From: Chryseobacterium sp. OSA05B
Lineage (GTDB): Bacteria; Bacteroidota; Bacteroidia; Flavobacteriales; Weeksellaceae
DNA length: 64,000 nucleotides
Assembly (NCBI RefSeq): GCF_019970065.1
Contig: NZ_JAHXYH010000002.1
Location: 310,001-374,000, forward strand
Direction of reading: 5' to 3'
Shown here piece after piece: positions 16,985-25,387 of the stretch. Numbering within the stretch: the first letter of the stretch is position 1; the number at the start of each line of letters is the position of its first letter. The translations under genes were made by a program, and so were the position numbers. The notes under the pieces are model-generated. The model searched no databases, was not told the DNA's origin, and saw only the letters and a program-made list of their open reading frames with translations.

Positions 16985-18826
16985 TTATCTTTCTACAAGC
17001 TCTTTTACAGGCTCTCCGTAATAATCCGTCACGGTGGTTTTGATCTGCAGAAGCTGATACCATTTGATAAATGCCCCAATGAATACAATCAACATCAGAA
17101 CCATAGCTGTTACGGCTAAAGCTGCCAGCAAATACTGTTCTTTGGGAAGATAAATAGCAGTGACCTGGATATAACCTGCCCAGAAAGTAATCCCGGCCAT
17201 AAAAACTCCCGGAATGGCTGAACATAAGGCATATTTCCCCCTGTTCATCCGGATCAGCATCGTTGTACAGACAATAAGTCCGCAAGCAGCCAATAGCTGG
17301 TTACTGATTCCAAAGAGCGGCCAGATACTGCTGACATTCCCCGTAAATACCAGATAACCCCATGCGAAAGTAAATAAAAGACTGCTGATAATAATTCCCG
17401 GAATCCAGTTCTTATCGTTAAATTTAGGAATTACAGAACCCAGCATTTCCTGTAAAAAGAAACGGCCCACTCTTGTTCCTGCATCAATGGCAGTGAGGAT
17501 AAACACGGCTTCAAACATGATGGCAAAATTATACCAGTAAGCCGTCAGCTGATCCATGTACGGGATTTTATTGAAAATATGAGCCATTCCAACAGCTAAG
17601 GAGACCGCACCACCCGTTCTTCCGTGAAGCTCAATACCTATTTTCTGTGAATAATAATCGATGTCTACACCGTGAAGGGAAGGATGTGCTGCCAGGAAAG
17701 CATCATAAGATTCCTTCGGAGTATTGATGGCAAAATAATCACCGGGCATTAACGTACAAGCTGCGATCAAAGCCATTAAAGCTACAAAACCTTCTACCAG
17801 CATCGCTCCGTACCCTACAAAAAGAATTTCTTTTTCTTTGTTAAGCATCTTCGGGGTTGTTCCCGTTGCAATCACAGCATGGAAGCCGGAAATAGCTCCA
17901 CAGGCGATCACAATGAAAATAAAAGGAAGTACAGGCCCACCAATGACAGGCCCACCACCGTTTACAAACTCTGTAAGGGCCGGCATCTGAATCGTAGGGT
18001 GAATCACAATCACACCGACAGCAAGCATAATGATGGTTCCTATTTTTAAGTAGGTTGAAAGATAATCTCTCGGTACCAGAAGCAGCCAAACCGGAAGTAC
18101 AGAAGCCAGGAAACCATACAGCGGAATAGCAATAGAAATGGTTTTTATATCCCATGTAAACAGGTTATTCATCGTTTCGTTTTGCATTAAACTATGTCCC
18201 CCGATAATTCCTGCCACTAAAAGAATACCTCCTAAAATACTAGCGAAAAGTACACTGTTTTTTCTGTATCTCATGATCAATCCCATGATCACCGCAATGG
18301 GCATTGTAATCACAACGGTAAAGAGTGACCACGAAGCTTCGTGCATCGCGTTGATACAGGCTAGTGATAAACCGGCCAGCGTAAGAATCAATATAAATAA
18401 AATGGCAAAACCGGCCACCGTTCCGGTAGTTTTTCCGATTTCCTTGGAGGCAATGGTAGCAAGACTTTGTCCTTTATGTCGTACAGAAGCAAATAAAACG
18501 ACCATATCATGCACACCGCCACCCAATACACATCCTATCAGGATCCATAAGGCACCGGGAAGATACCCAAACTGGGCAGCCAGAACAGGTCCTACCAAAG
18601 GTCCTGCGGCAGCAATAGCAGCAAAATGGTGTCCGAAAAGAACATTTTTATTGGTGGCCACATAATCCTTACCGTCTGCAAATTCTACTGCGGGCGTTGT
18701 GTTTTTATCATTAAGACGAAGTACTTTATTGGCAATGAAAATACCATAAAATCGATAGGCGATTGCAAAAATCAAAACTGACACGAAGATCAGAGTAAGT
18801 GCATTGGTGTTATTCAGAAAATCCAT
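16985..18826 (-). CDS. cstA: Carbon starvation protein CstA family transporter
   Basis: 613 residues, polytopic inner-membrane protein with about 16 hydrophobic segments. Family hallmarks: YRFYGIFIANKVLRLND, the ATNKNVLFGHHFAAIAAAGP motif, GVHDMVVLFASVRHKG, ISGFHAVIATGTTPKM, and DAGTRVGRFFLQE. CstA/BtsT proteins import pyruvate (and have been linked to peptides) during carbon limitation. A TAAATTTG -7 box on the minus strand at 18947-18954 lies about 120 bp upstream of the ATG with a weak -33 element. The roughly 210-bp AT-rich gap to the esterase gene contains nothing else I can support. The thiamin operon promoter starts just beyond its stop codon. Confidence 0.92.
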   Translation of the reverse strand: MDFLNNTNALTLIFVSVLIFAIAYRFYGIFIANKVLRLNDKNTTPAVEFADGKDYVATNKNVLFGHHFAAIAAAGPLVGPVLAAQFGYLPGALWILIGCVLGGGVHDMVVLFASVRHKGQSLATIASKEIGKTTGTVAGFAILFILILTLAGLSLACINAMHEASWSLFTVVITMPIAVIMGLIMRYRKNSVLFASILGGILLVAGIIGGHSLMQNETMNNLFTWDIKTISIAIPLYGFLASVLPVWLLLVPRDYLSTYLKIGTIIMLAVGVIVIHPTIQMPALTEFVNGGGPVIGGPVLPFIFIVIACGAISGFHAVIATGTTPKMLNKEKEILFVGYGAMLVEGFVALMALIAACTLMPGDYFAINTPKESYDAFLAAHPSLHGVDIDYYSQKIGIELHGRTGGAVSLAVGMAHIFNKIPYMDQLTAYWYNFAIMFEAVFILTAIDAGTRVGRFFLQEMLGSVIPKFNDKNWIPGIIISSLLFTFAWGYLVFTGNVSSIWPLFGISNQLLAACGLIVCTTMLIRMNRGKYALCSAIPGVFMAGITFWAGYIQVTAIYLPKEQYLLAALAVTAMVLMLIVFIGAFIKWYQLLQIKTTVTDYYGEPVKELVER

Positions 18827-19037
18827 ACCATTTGTTTTTTAAGAATGAATAATTAAAAATATTGTACATTTTGTTAAGAATAATTTAAACAAAAGCCAAG
18901 TTAATTATTTTACGCATAAAAAATGATGATATGTATACTAATATAGCAAATTTATATTTTGCACTTGTGTTTTAAAATATATAACATTGAATTACAATGT
19001 GTTGAGTTATATTTTTTATTGAAATGTATATCTGGTG

Positions 19038-20060
19038 TTATTTTCTCTGAGAATCGATAAATTCCACCATCTGATCCGTCAGCTTATCCATATAAGCTTT
19101 ATCCGTGGTTCCGAAACCATGAGTACCATCTTCCACAATAATCAGGCTGTTCTGAACATTTTCCCGATTGAGTTTTCTGTGCAGTTTTTTAGACTGCTGC
19201 ATCGGAACTACTTTGTCTTTATTTCCCTGCATAATCAAAGTAGGGACACCGCCTGAAACATAGGTCAGCGGAGAAATCGTTTTGAAGTAGTCAATTGTTT
19301 TTCTTTTTTCCTTTTTAATGTCATATCCGGAGAGTCCTCTTACAAGGTCTGTTCTGAGGTCAACAATTTTTTGAGCTGCCAGACCAAAAAAGAAAACCGG
19401 AACTTTTCCAAGTCGTGTATGAAGAAGTTTATTAAGATCTGAAGGTCCGTAGTGATCTACCACATAATTGACCTTTGCGGAATAGGAAGAAAGTTCCGGG
19501 CTTCCGGGAAATTCATTATCCGGAGTATAAGCCGCAAGCATGGAAAGATGAGCTCCAGATGAAGCTCCGAAGAATCCGATATTATCAGGATCAAAATGAT
19601 AGGCTGCTGCATTTTTTCGGACCCATCTCACCGCATCTTTGGTATCCTGCAAAGGAAGCGGAAAGTGAATGCTGTCATTCAGGAGGGTATAGTCGATGCT
19701 GATAACCGCATATTTTTTATCAAGAAGTTTAGAAATGAATGTTTCAATATAATTTCCGTCTCTTACCGTTTTGTCTCCTTTTACCCATGCACCTCCGTGC
19801 ACATAGATGACCACAGGTATTTTTTCGCCGGAAACATTTTTCGGACTGTAGACGTCAAGTGAAAGAGGGCTTCCTTTTTCATTGGTTTTGTAGACTATAT
19901 TTTCTGTGACTGATGATAGGGTTGGGAGTAGGGTGCTTTTCCCGGTTTTGGGCTCGAGCTGGTTTTGTGAATAACCTAAATTAAATAAACTTAAAGAGAA
20001 AACAAAAAACAGGTTTGTGAAAAACCTGTAGATTGATATGTTGTTCGTTAATGATTTCAT
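19038..20060 (-). CDS. Exported alpha/beta hydrolase (esterase/lipase family)
   Basis: 340 residues with an N-terminal signal peptide ending near LGYSQ. The BD-FAE/hormone-sensitive-lipase-like fold is shown by the oxyanion motif VVIYVHGGAWVKGD, nucleophile elbow FFGASSGAH (Ser), acid MQGNKDKVVP (Asp) and base DGTHGF (His). Likely a periplasmic carboxylesterase; natural substrate unknown. It is probably monocistronic: the DUF3037 gene upstream is 23 bp away on the same strand, so read-through from that unit is also possible. Confidence 0.88.
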   Translation of the reverse strand: MKSLTNNISIYRFFTNLFFVFSLSLFNLGYSQNQLEPKTGKSTLLPTLSSVTENIVYKTNEKGSPLSLDVYSPKNVSGEKIPVVIYVHGGAWVKGDKTVRDGNYIETFISKLLDKKYAVISIDYTLLNDSIHFPLPLQDTKDAVRWVRKNAAAYHFDPDNIGFFGASSGAHLSMLAAYTPDNEFPGSPELSSYSAKVNYVVDHYGPSDLNKLLHTRLGKVPVFFFGLAAQKIVDLRTDLVRGLSGYDIKKEKRKTIDYFKTISPLTYVSGGVPTLIMQGNKDKVVPMQQSKKLHRKLNRENVQNSLIIVEDGTHGFGTTDKAYMDKLTDQMVEFIDSQRK

Positions 20061-20083
20061 AGGATACTTTTTGTAGTGGAGTG

Positions 20084-20467
20084 TTATTTTACTAACTCCT
20101 CAAAAAGTTTACCAAAAGTCTTTTCCAGGTCTTTAGATTTTCCCGGATGAGGTCTTGAAGTCTGAACGACGGAGCTTCTTACAGCCGTAAGCCAGCGGAA
20201 CCGTTCAGGAATATCCATCAGAGCGATAGGGCCTCCTTCTTTGTCGCCGTTTGCAATTTTCTGGAAGCTTTCAAGATTCTGGATAATGTCGTCGTAATCA
20301 ATTTTATTATGCATCAACTTAAATTTATCCGGACACAGATGAAATTCCACGCGAATAAACTTCTCTTTTTTGGAGAACATCACGAGTCCGATGTTGAAAA
20401 ACTCTTCTCTTTCAACTTTCGGTACCAGGCGGATGACGGCGTATTCATATATTTTATCCTCTTGCAT
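20084..20467 (-). CDS. DUF3037 family protein
   Basis: 127 residues, cytoplasmic. The opening YEYAVIRLVPKVEREEFFNIGLVMF and later FHLCPDKFKL are the DUF3037 signature. The family has no known biochemistry. It overlaps the upstream HipA-like kinase gene by 14 bp, so the two are translationally coupled; these two families are repeatedly found as neighbours. The context suggests a partner or substrate of the kinase, but this is inference. Confidence 0.8.
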   Translation of the reverse strand: MQEDKIYEYAVIRLVPKVEREEFFNIGLVMFSKKEKFIRVEFHLCPDKFKLMHNKIDYDDIIQNLESFQKIANGDKEGGPIALMDIPERFRWLTAVRSSVVQTSRPHPGKSKDLEKTFGKLFEELVK

Positions 20468-21227
20468 TTTTCGCTTCGTTTAAAAAGATTTGAGAATTTT
20501 CTAACCTGGTTTTCATGAACTGGAAATAGATCTCACGAATCTCTTCCGGTGTCTCATCTGCGTCATTCCATTGGAGCCAGTCTTCAGGAATTAAATTGAC
20601 GATATCCCTGAATAACGCATCATCCAATACTTCGTGGGCGAATTGATCTGCTTCATCCAGCTTGTTGGCTTTCGGAAGTAATACGTGATCTTTCACATAT
20701 TTGAAAGGTGTTTTGGCTGCTGCATCAAAATTCTGCCATGAATGATGGAAATAAAACGATGCTCCGTTGTCGATGACCCAAAGTTCTTTATGCCACATCA
20801 GAAGATTCGTGTTCCTGAAAGTACGGTCGATGTTGGTGATGAAAGCATCCAGCCATACAATCTTTGAAGCCAGAAGAGGATCAACCTTTACGCCCGGATC
20901 ATAGGTGATAGAACCTGAAAGATAGTGAAGTCCCAGATTCAGTCCTTCCGAAAATTTCAGCAATTCCTGAATTTCCTCATCAGCTTCAGTTCGTCCGAAG
21001 TCAACATCAAGGTTCACAAAGACCAGCTCAGGGATCTTCAGTCCTAAAGCTTCCGTGATCTTACCGCCCAAAAGTTCGGAGATCAGCATTTTTACTCCGT
21101 GGCCAGCGCCGCGAAATTTCAGTACATATTTAAAATCATCATCAGCTTCTGCCAAAGCAGGAAGAGATCCTCCTTCTCTCAGAGGCAGGATGTAACGCAT
21201 GACGGTTACCGTTCTTAAATCCAGCAT
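20454..21227 (-). CDS. HipA-like kinase domain protein
   Basis: 257 residues resembling the small HipA-like family (without the HipA N-terminal domain). Kinase landmarks are visible: beta-3 lysine in YVLKFRGAG (Lys37), a catalytic-loop equivalent DAFITNIDRTFRNTN (Asp134, Asn139) and a metal-binding VIDNGASF (Asp153). True HipA phosphorylates GltX and is paired with HipB; here there is no HipB-like antitoxin, and the partner is a DUF3037 protein. Whether it acts as a toxin is unknown. It is the first gene of the pair. Confidence 0.8.
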   Translation of the reverse strand: MLDLRTVTVMRYILPLREGGSLPALAEADDDFKYVLKFRGAGHGVKMLISELLGGKITEALGLKIPELVFVNLDVDFGRTEADEEIQELLKFSEGLNLGLHYLSGSITYDPGVKVDPLLASKIVWLDAFITNIDRTFRNTNLLMWHKELWVIDNGASFYFHHSWQNFDAAAKTPFKYVKDHVLLPKANKLDEADQFAHEVLDDALFRDIVNLIPEDWLQWNDADETPEEIREIYFQFMKTRLENSQIFLNEAKNARG

Positions 21228-21371
21228 ACCGCAAAATTAAGGTTATTTTTTGATAACTTGTGGTCTCTGCGAATGGGAACGAAAATAAGATGAAAAGAAA
21301 AGGGCTACGGATTTTTTCAGTAATTTAGATTCGGATGAAATACCACAAACAGTAAATAAAAGTTTAATTGT

Positions 21372-22211
21372 ATGAAATTGATAAAAGATATTAACATAAA
21401 TCTTCAAAACCCCGAGACCAGAGATTTTCTGGCGGATGCATTTTATCCCGAAACCGATCAAAAATTGCCACTGGTGATTTTTGTTCATGGTTACAAAGGT
21501 TATAAAGACTGGGGTGCCTGGAATCTGATGGCGGAAAAGTTTGCGAAAGCCGGCTTTTTCTTTGTGAAATTCAATGCTTCCCATAACGGAACCACGGTGG
21601 AAGATCCCCATAATTTTGCTGATCTGGAAGCTTTTGGGAACAATAATTATTCGAAAGAACTTTCAGACCTTAGTGTGGTGATTGATCATTTTGTGAAATA
21701 TCCTACTGCGGATGATCAGAGGATTGTTCTGATCGGACACAGCCGTGGCGGAGGGATTTCCATCATCAAAACTTTTGAGGATGAAAGAATCAACGGGCTG
21801 ATCACACTGGCGAGTGTAGATACCCTGGAACGTTTCCCAAAAAATGAAGCGCTGGAAAATTGGAAAAGGGAAGGCGTATACTATGTGCTGAACGGGCGTA
21901 CAAAACAGGAAATGCCACATTACTATCAGTTTTATGAAGATTTTGAAAATAACGTACACCGTTTTGATGTGGAAAGAGCCACAGAAATGGCCAAAGCGTA
22001 TGTGCTAATCGTTCATGGAACGAATGATGAAAGTGTAAGCGTAAAGAATGCAGAACATCTTCATATTCTGAACCCCAATTCAGAATTGTTCTTAGTTGAA
22101 AATGCAGATCACACCTTCGGTTCAAAGGAACCATGGACTGAAAAAGAACTTCCCGAAAACTTAAAAATCGTGACTGAAAAGTGCATTGATTTTATCAAAC
22201 AAAATATTTAA
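21372..22211 (+). CDS. Cytoplasmic alpha/beta hydrolase
   Basis: 279 residues, no signal peptide. Serine hydrolase fold: LPLVIFVHGYKGYKDWG (oxyanion), nucleophile elbow VLIGHSRGGGIS (Ser), acid VHGTNDESV (Asp) and base ENADHTFG (His), as in prolyl-oligopeptidase/dienelactone-hydrolase-like proteins. Substrate unknown. It is transcribed divergently from the HipA-like/DUF3037 pair and followed by the GG-leader peptide gene, which has its own promoter. Confidence 0.85.
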   Translation: MKLIKDININLQNPETRDFLADAFYPETDQKLPLVIFVHGYKGYKDWGAWNLMAEKFAKAGFFFVKFNASHNGTTVEDPHNFADLEAFGNNNYSKELSDLSVVIDHFVKYPTADDQRIVLIGHSRGGGISIIKTFEDERINGLITLASVDTLERFPKNEALENWKREGVYYVLNGRTKQEMPHYYQFYEDFENNVHRFDVERATEMAKAYVLIVHGTNDESVSVKNAEHLHILNPNSELFLVENADHTFGSKEPWTEKELPENLKIVTEKCIDFIKQNI

Positions 22212-22228
22212 TATTTATTGTTAAAACT

Positions 22229-22259
22229 ATTGTTGATCTCATTAAATTTCATACTTTAG
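22229..22259 (+). promoter_or_regulatory. Probable promoter of the GG-leader peptide gene
   Basis: ATTG (22229-22232), a 19-base spacer, then TACTTTAG (22252-22259), a one-base deviation from TAnnTTTG. It lies about 32 bases before the ATG. Confidence 0.6.
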
Positions 22260-22291
22260 TGAAATACTAATACCATTAAATAAAAATTTTC

Positions 22292-22507
22292 ATGAAAAAG
22301 TCAAATTTAAAGAATGCTCAAAAATTAAGCAGAGAAGCTCAAAAACAAATTTCAGGAGGAGACAAGGTTTTACTATGTAACCTGAGTGGTTGTTTTAGTG
22401 ATTATTTTAGCGACGGGAGAGGTGGGTGTGTAGTGCCTCCATGCGCTCCACCTAACTTGGGTACTGAAGTTGTAGACGCTAATGGACGCTATAAATGCTG
22501 TTACTAG
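22292..22507 (+). CDS. Bacteriocin-like double-glycine leader peptide, Cys-rich
   Basis: 71 residues. The first 23 residues (MKKSNLKNAQKLSREAQKQI, then SGG) look like a double-glycine leader of the kind cleaved by C39 peptidase-containing ABC exporters, in the form common in Chryseobacterium bacteriocin-like proteins. The predicted 48-residue core has six Cys, one PPC and a terminal CCY, plus many Gly/Asp/Pro, and no obvious membrane helix. No exporter, peptidase, modification or immunity gene is adjacent. Its own promoter and a strong terminator mark it as an independent small transcription unit. Activity as a bacteriocin is unproven. Confidence 0.75.
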   Translation: MKKSNLKNAQKLSREAQKQISGGDKVLLCNLSGCFSDYFSDGRGGCVVPPCAPPNLGTEVVDANGRYKCCY

Positions 22508-22525
22508 ACATTACATTTTAAACAT

Positions 22526-22557
22526 AAAAAAGGAGTGAAATTTTCACTCCTTTTTAT
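22526..22557. terminator. Strong terminator after the small peptide gene
   Basis: Palindrome with arms of about 15 bp (AAAAAGGAGTGAAA and complement) ending in a T-run; it lies between the peptide gene and the convergent flavin reductase gene. Confidence 0.9.
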
Positions 22558-22576
22558 TTTAACTTCAATTTGAAAA

Positions 22577-23398
22577 TTATTTAACTAAAACTTTCCAGGC
22601 TTCTTCGATTTTACTTTCCAGTAAAAATTGCTGAGCTTCCAGATGGATATTCTCATCTGCATGGAATTCCCCTGCAGGAAGTATTTCTACATTGGCGAGC
22701 ATTCCCAGATCGTTTCCTGTAAATGTTTTACTGTATTTGATAGAATCTGGCAGTAGATCAAACCCGATTCCTTTTGTGATTAAAGGTTTCGGAACTTCAA
22801 AAATACTGTTCTCATTGCTTCTTGAGTAAAAGTTTCCTCCTAATCGGGCCACAATATCCAGTTTTTGCTGATCTAAATTCCCGGTTTCATTCAGATATTC
22901 TTCTCTGATATGAATTTTCTGAACCTCACAGATCACCAGATTTCCTGCACCTCCCTGATCTCCCAGAGATTTCACTTCTAAAACTTTACATTCAAAGTTG
23001 ACCGGGCATTCTTCAATCAGTTTAGGCTGTACCAGATCTGCATCTTTCATGGTCAGTCCGGATTTAATGAATTCATTAATTCCGGTTTCATATTCTGTGG
23101 AAGCTAGAGAAATCTGCTGTACGATTGGAAAATTTACGGTTCCGATTACTACTTCGGGAACTTCCAGAACATTTTCCAAGGTATGTTTCGTCGTATTGTC
23201 ACGTACTCTCCTTGATGGTGAAAAAATCAATATCGGAGGAACCGTACTGAACATATTAAAAAAACTGAATGGGGATAAATTGATAGTTCCGTTCTTATCT
23301 ACCGTAGAAGCCAAAGCAATAGGACGTGGAGACACGGCGGTCTGCATGATGGTCTGAAGCTGTACGGGGGATAATTCGGATGGGATAACTGTTTTCAT
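22577..23398 (-). CDS. Flavin reductase family (FMN-binding split barrel) protein
   Basis: 273 residues. The N-terminal split-barrel flavin site is recognisable in AVSPRPIALASTVDKNG, INLSPFSFFNMFSTVPPIL and FSPSRRVRDNTTKHTLENV. The enzyme likely reduces or binds FMN with NAD(P)H in the cytoplasm. It lies at the downstream end of the tyrosine-degradation region, same strand as fahA but separated by a palindromic repeat, so a role in aromatic catabolism is suggested only by position. Confidence 0.85.
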   Translation of the reverse strand: MKTVIPSELSPVQLQTIMQTAVSPRPIALASTVDKNGTINLSPFSFFNMFSTVPPILIFSPSRRVRDNTTKHTLENVLEVPEVVIGTVNFPIVQQISLASTEYETGINEFIKSGLTMKDADLVQPKLIEECPVNFECKVLEVKSLGDQGGAGNLVICEVQKIHIREEYLNETGNLDQQKLDIVARLGGNFYSRSNENSIFEVPKPLITKGIGFDLLPDSIKYSKTFTGNDLGMLANVEILPAGEFHADENIHLEAQQFLLESKIEEAWKVLVK

Positions 23399-23407
23399 TT
23401 TTTATTT

Positions 23408-23470
23408 TTAACCACAAAAGTCACAAAAGCTTTAAAACCACATAGGTTTCGAAACCTATGTGGTTTAATG
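23408..23470. repeat. Dispersed repeat with a perfect 32-bp palindrome
   Basis: Begins with ACCACAAAAGTCACAAAAGC and contains 23435-23466, an exact palindrome with 16-bp arms (AAACCACATAGGTTTC). The ACCACAAAAG word recurs at about 41404 and, inverted, near 41607, so this is one member of a dispersed family. It may also act as a terminator between fahA and the flavin reductase gene. Confidence 0.75.
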
Positions 23471-23543
23471 ATCTATTCGTTGATTAAGTTTTATTTTTCA
23501 TTTAACTTAATAAACTTAAGTGTTTCAATTAAAGATTAAATTA

Positions 23544-24791
23544 TTAAACCGTTGGAATAATTTTACCGGAAACGTCACCGAAACCTACTCTAATTCCATC
23601 TTTTTCAGCCCAGGCTTTCATGGTAACGGTATCGTTATCTTCTATGAATTTTCTTTCCTGTCCGTCTTTTAGCTGTAAAGGATTTTGTCCTCTCCATGTC
23701 AGTTCCAGCATAGATCCGAAAGATTTTGGATCGCTTCCTGAGATGGTTCCGCTGGCGTAAAGATCTCCAACTTCTACGTTACATCCGTTTACTGTATGGT
23801 GAGCCAGTTGCTGAGTCATATTCCAGTACATGAATTTATAGTTACTTTCTGAAATCAGGTTTTCTTCACCATTTTCAGGTTGTAAATACACTTCAAGATT
23901 GATATCGTAATTTTTATCGCCTTCAAATTTTAAATAGTCTAAAACTTCAGGCTCCTGTTTTGGAGAAGCTGTTCTGAAGGGTTCCAGTGCTTCAAGGGTA
24001 ACCACCCATGGAGAAATAGATGATCCGAAGTTTTTACCAAGGAAAGGCCCTAGTGGAACATATTCCCAAGCTTGGATATCTCTCGCTGACCAGTCGTTGA
24101 ATACCACCATTCCGAAGATAGCTTCTTCAGCGTCTTTAGTTGAAATACTCTCACCCATTTCTGAGTTTCTGTTCAGGATAAAGGCCATTTCCAGTTCGAA
24201 ATCCAGCTGCTTGCTTGGTCCGAAAAGTGGTTTTTCTGCATCTGCAGGCTTTGTCTGACCTTTTGGACGGTTGATTTCCGTTCCTGAAACCACGATAGAA
24301 GAAGCTCTTCCGTGATATCCTACGGGAAGGTGTTTCCAGTTAGGAAGCAATGCATTTTCAGGATCGCGGAACATTTTTCCTACGTTGGTTGCGTGCTCGA
24401 TGCTGCTGTAAAAATCCGTGTAATTAGGGATGTGTACCGGCATCATCATTTTTACCTGATCCAGGTCGTAGAATGCGTCTGCAATTGTTTTTTCGTCTTT
24501 TGATAAGATAGAACCTTCCTGCAGAAGTTCCTGGATTCTCACGCGCACTGCATTGGTAATAGGTTTTCCCAGCTCGATAAACTCGTTGATGGTATAGGCT
24601 TCAAAAATATTGTCGTCTAATCCCTGAATACCTTCAAAATACCCAAGATCGTAAAGGGTCGCAAGATCTACTACCTGATCTCCGATCCTTGTACAGCATC
24701 CGATATATTCTTTATTAAAAACTGCTACTCCGAAAGGAATATTATGTATAGAAAAGTCTGAATCCGAAGAATACTCTACAAATGATTTCAT
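23544..24791 (-). CDS. fahA: Fumarylacetoacetase
   Basis: 415 residues, full length for the eukaryote-like FAH that splits fumarylacetoacetate to fumarate and acetoacetate, last step of tyrosine catabolism. N-terminal SH3-like domain (FGVAVFNKEYIGCCTRIGDQ) then the catalytic domain: TDFYSSIEHATNVGKMFRD, LPVGYHGRASSIVVSGT, QLDFELEMAFIL, FNDWSARDIQAWEY and PLGPFLGKNFGSSISPWV, including the catalytic His and metal-binding Asp/Glu residues. Same strand as hppD and hmgA. Confidence 0.96.
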   Translation of the reverse strand: MKSFVEYSSDSDFSIHNIPFGVAVFNKEYIGCCTRIGDQVVDLATLYDLGYFEGIQGLDDNIFEAYTINEFIELGKPITNAVRVRIQELLQEGSILSKDEKTIADAFYDLDQVKMMMPVHIPNYTDFYSSIEHATNVGKMFRDPENALLPNWKHLPVGYHGRASSIVVSGTEINRPKGQTKPADAEKPLFGPSKQLDFELEMAFILNRNSEMGESISTKDAEEAIFGMVVFNDWSARDIQAWEYVPLGPFLGKNFGSSISPWVVTLEALEPFRTASPKQEPEVLDYLKFEGDKNYDINLEVYLQPENGEENLISESNYKFMYWNMTQQLAHHTVNGCNVEVGDLYASGTISGSDPKSFGSMLELTWRGQNPLQLKDGQERKFIEDNDTVTMKAWAEKDGIRVGFGDVSGKIIPTV

Positions 24792-24858
24792 AATTTTTTT
24801 GGAATTAAATTAAGGTGTAAGATAACAAATCTCTCAGGATTTGCTGTCTGAAAAGAAT

Positions 24859-25317
24859 TTATTTCTTTTTGGAATAAGAGGCTTCATCGATCCATCTGTC
24901 TTTTGTATTGACATCGATAAGATAGAGAATGTCTTTCTGCCTGGTGAGCAGTAAAGTTTTGGTCACAGGAAGCGGAACTTTTTTATTCTCAAGCTTGTCT
25001 GCGCGCAGGGAAATGATGTTTTTTCTTCTGACGATATCACCGGTAAAAACGTTTGAACTGCTTTCGCCGGTAGCTTTGTCATCAAAAACCTCTACGTAGG
25101 TAGCGTCATTTCCTTTGATAATGATAAAATCTCTTTCCGTGTGGTCTTCCGCATCTTTAATGAAGACAAACTTCTTGTTGTCGATATTGACACTTTCAAG
25201 ATTTTGGTTAATGCCCTTTCTTTCTTCCAGTCGGTTAAGGATTTCATTCAGGGTTCCATATTGAGCCTGAAGCCCTAATGTTCCGAAAAATAAAATCCCA
25301 ATAAAAAATTTTCTCAT
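24859..25317 (-). CDS. Small exported protein, unknown function
   Basis: 152 residues with a signal peptide (MRKFFIGILFFGTLGLQAQ). The mature part is charged, with no cysteines, and has the segments LNRLEERKGINQNLESVNID and DFIIIKGNDATYVEVFDD, suggesting a small mixed alpha/beta periplasmic protein. I recognise no family. It sits between hppD and fahA on the same strand (70 and 67 bp gaps), yet nothing in it indicates a catabolic role. Confidence 0.6.
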   Translation of the reverse strand: MRKFFIGILFFGTLGLQAQYGTLNEILNRLEERKGINQNLESVNIDNKKFVFIKDAEDHTERDFIIIKGNDATYVEVFDDKATGESSSNVFTGDIVRRKNIISLRADKLENKKVPLPVTKTLLLTRQKDILYLIDVNTKDRWIDEASYSKKK

Positions 25318-25387
25318 ACGATGTGTTTTTATAAAAAAGTTTTGTCAAGACTTTTCATCCTGACAAAACTTAATATTTATTGTAAAA

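Noticed and set aside
17841..18665. Long open frames antisense to cstA
   Set aside because: They mirror codon bias of the transmembrane segments and lack any recognisable domain.
20454..21227. Classical HipAB toxin-antitoxin
   Set aside because: No HipB-like HTH gene is adjacent and the HipA N-terminal domain is missing; the partner is DUF3037.
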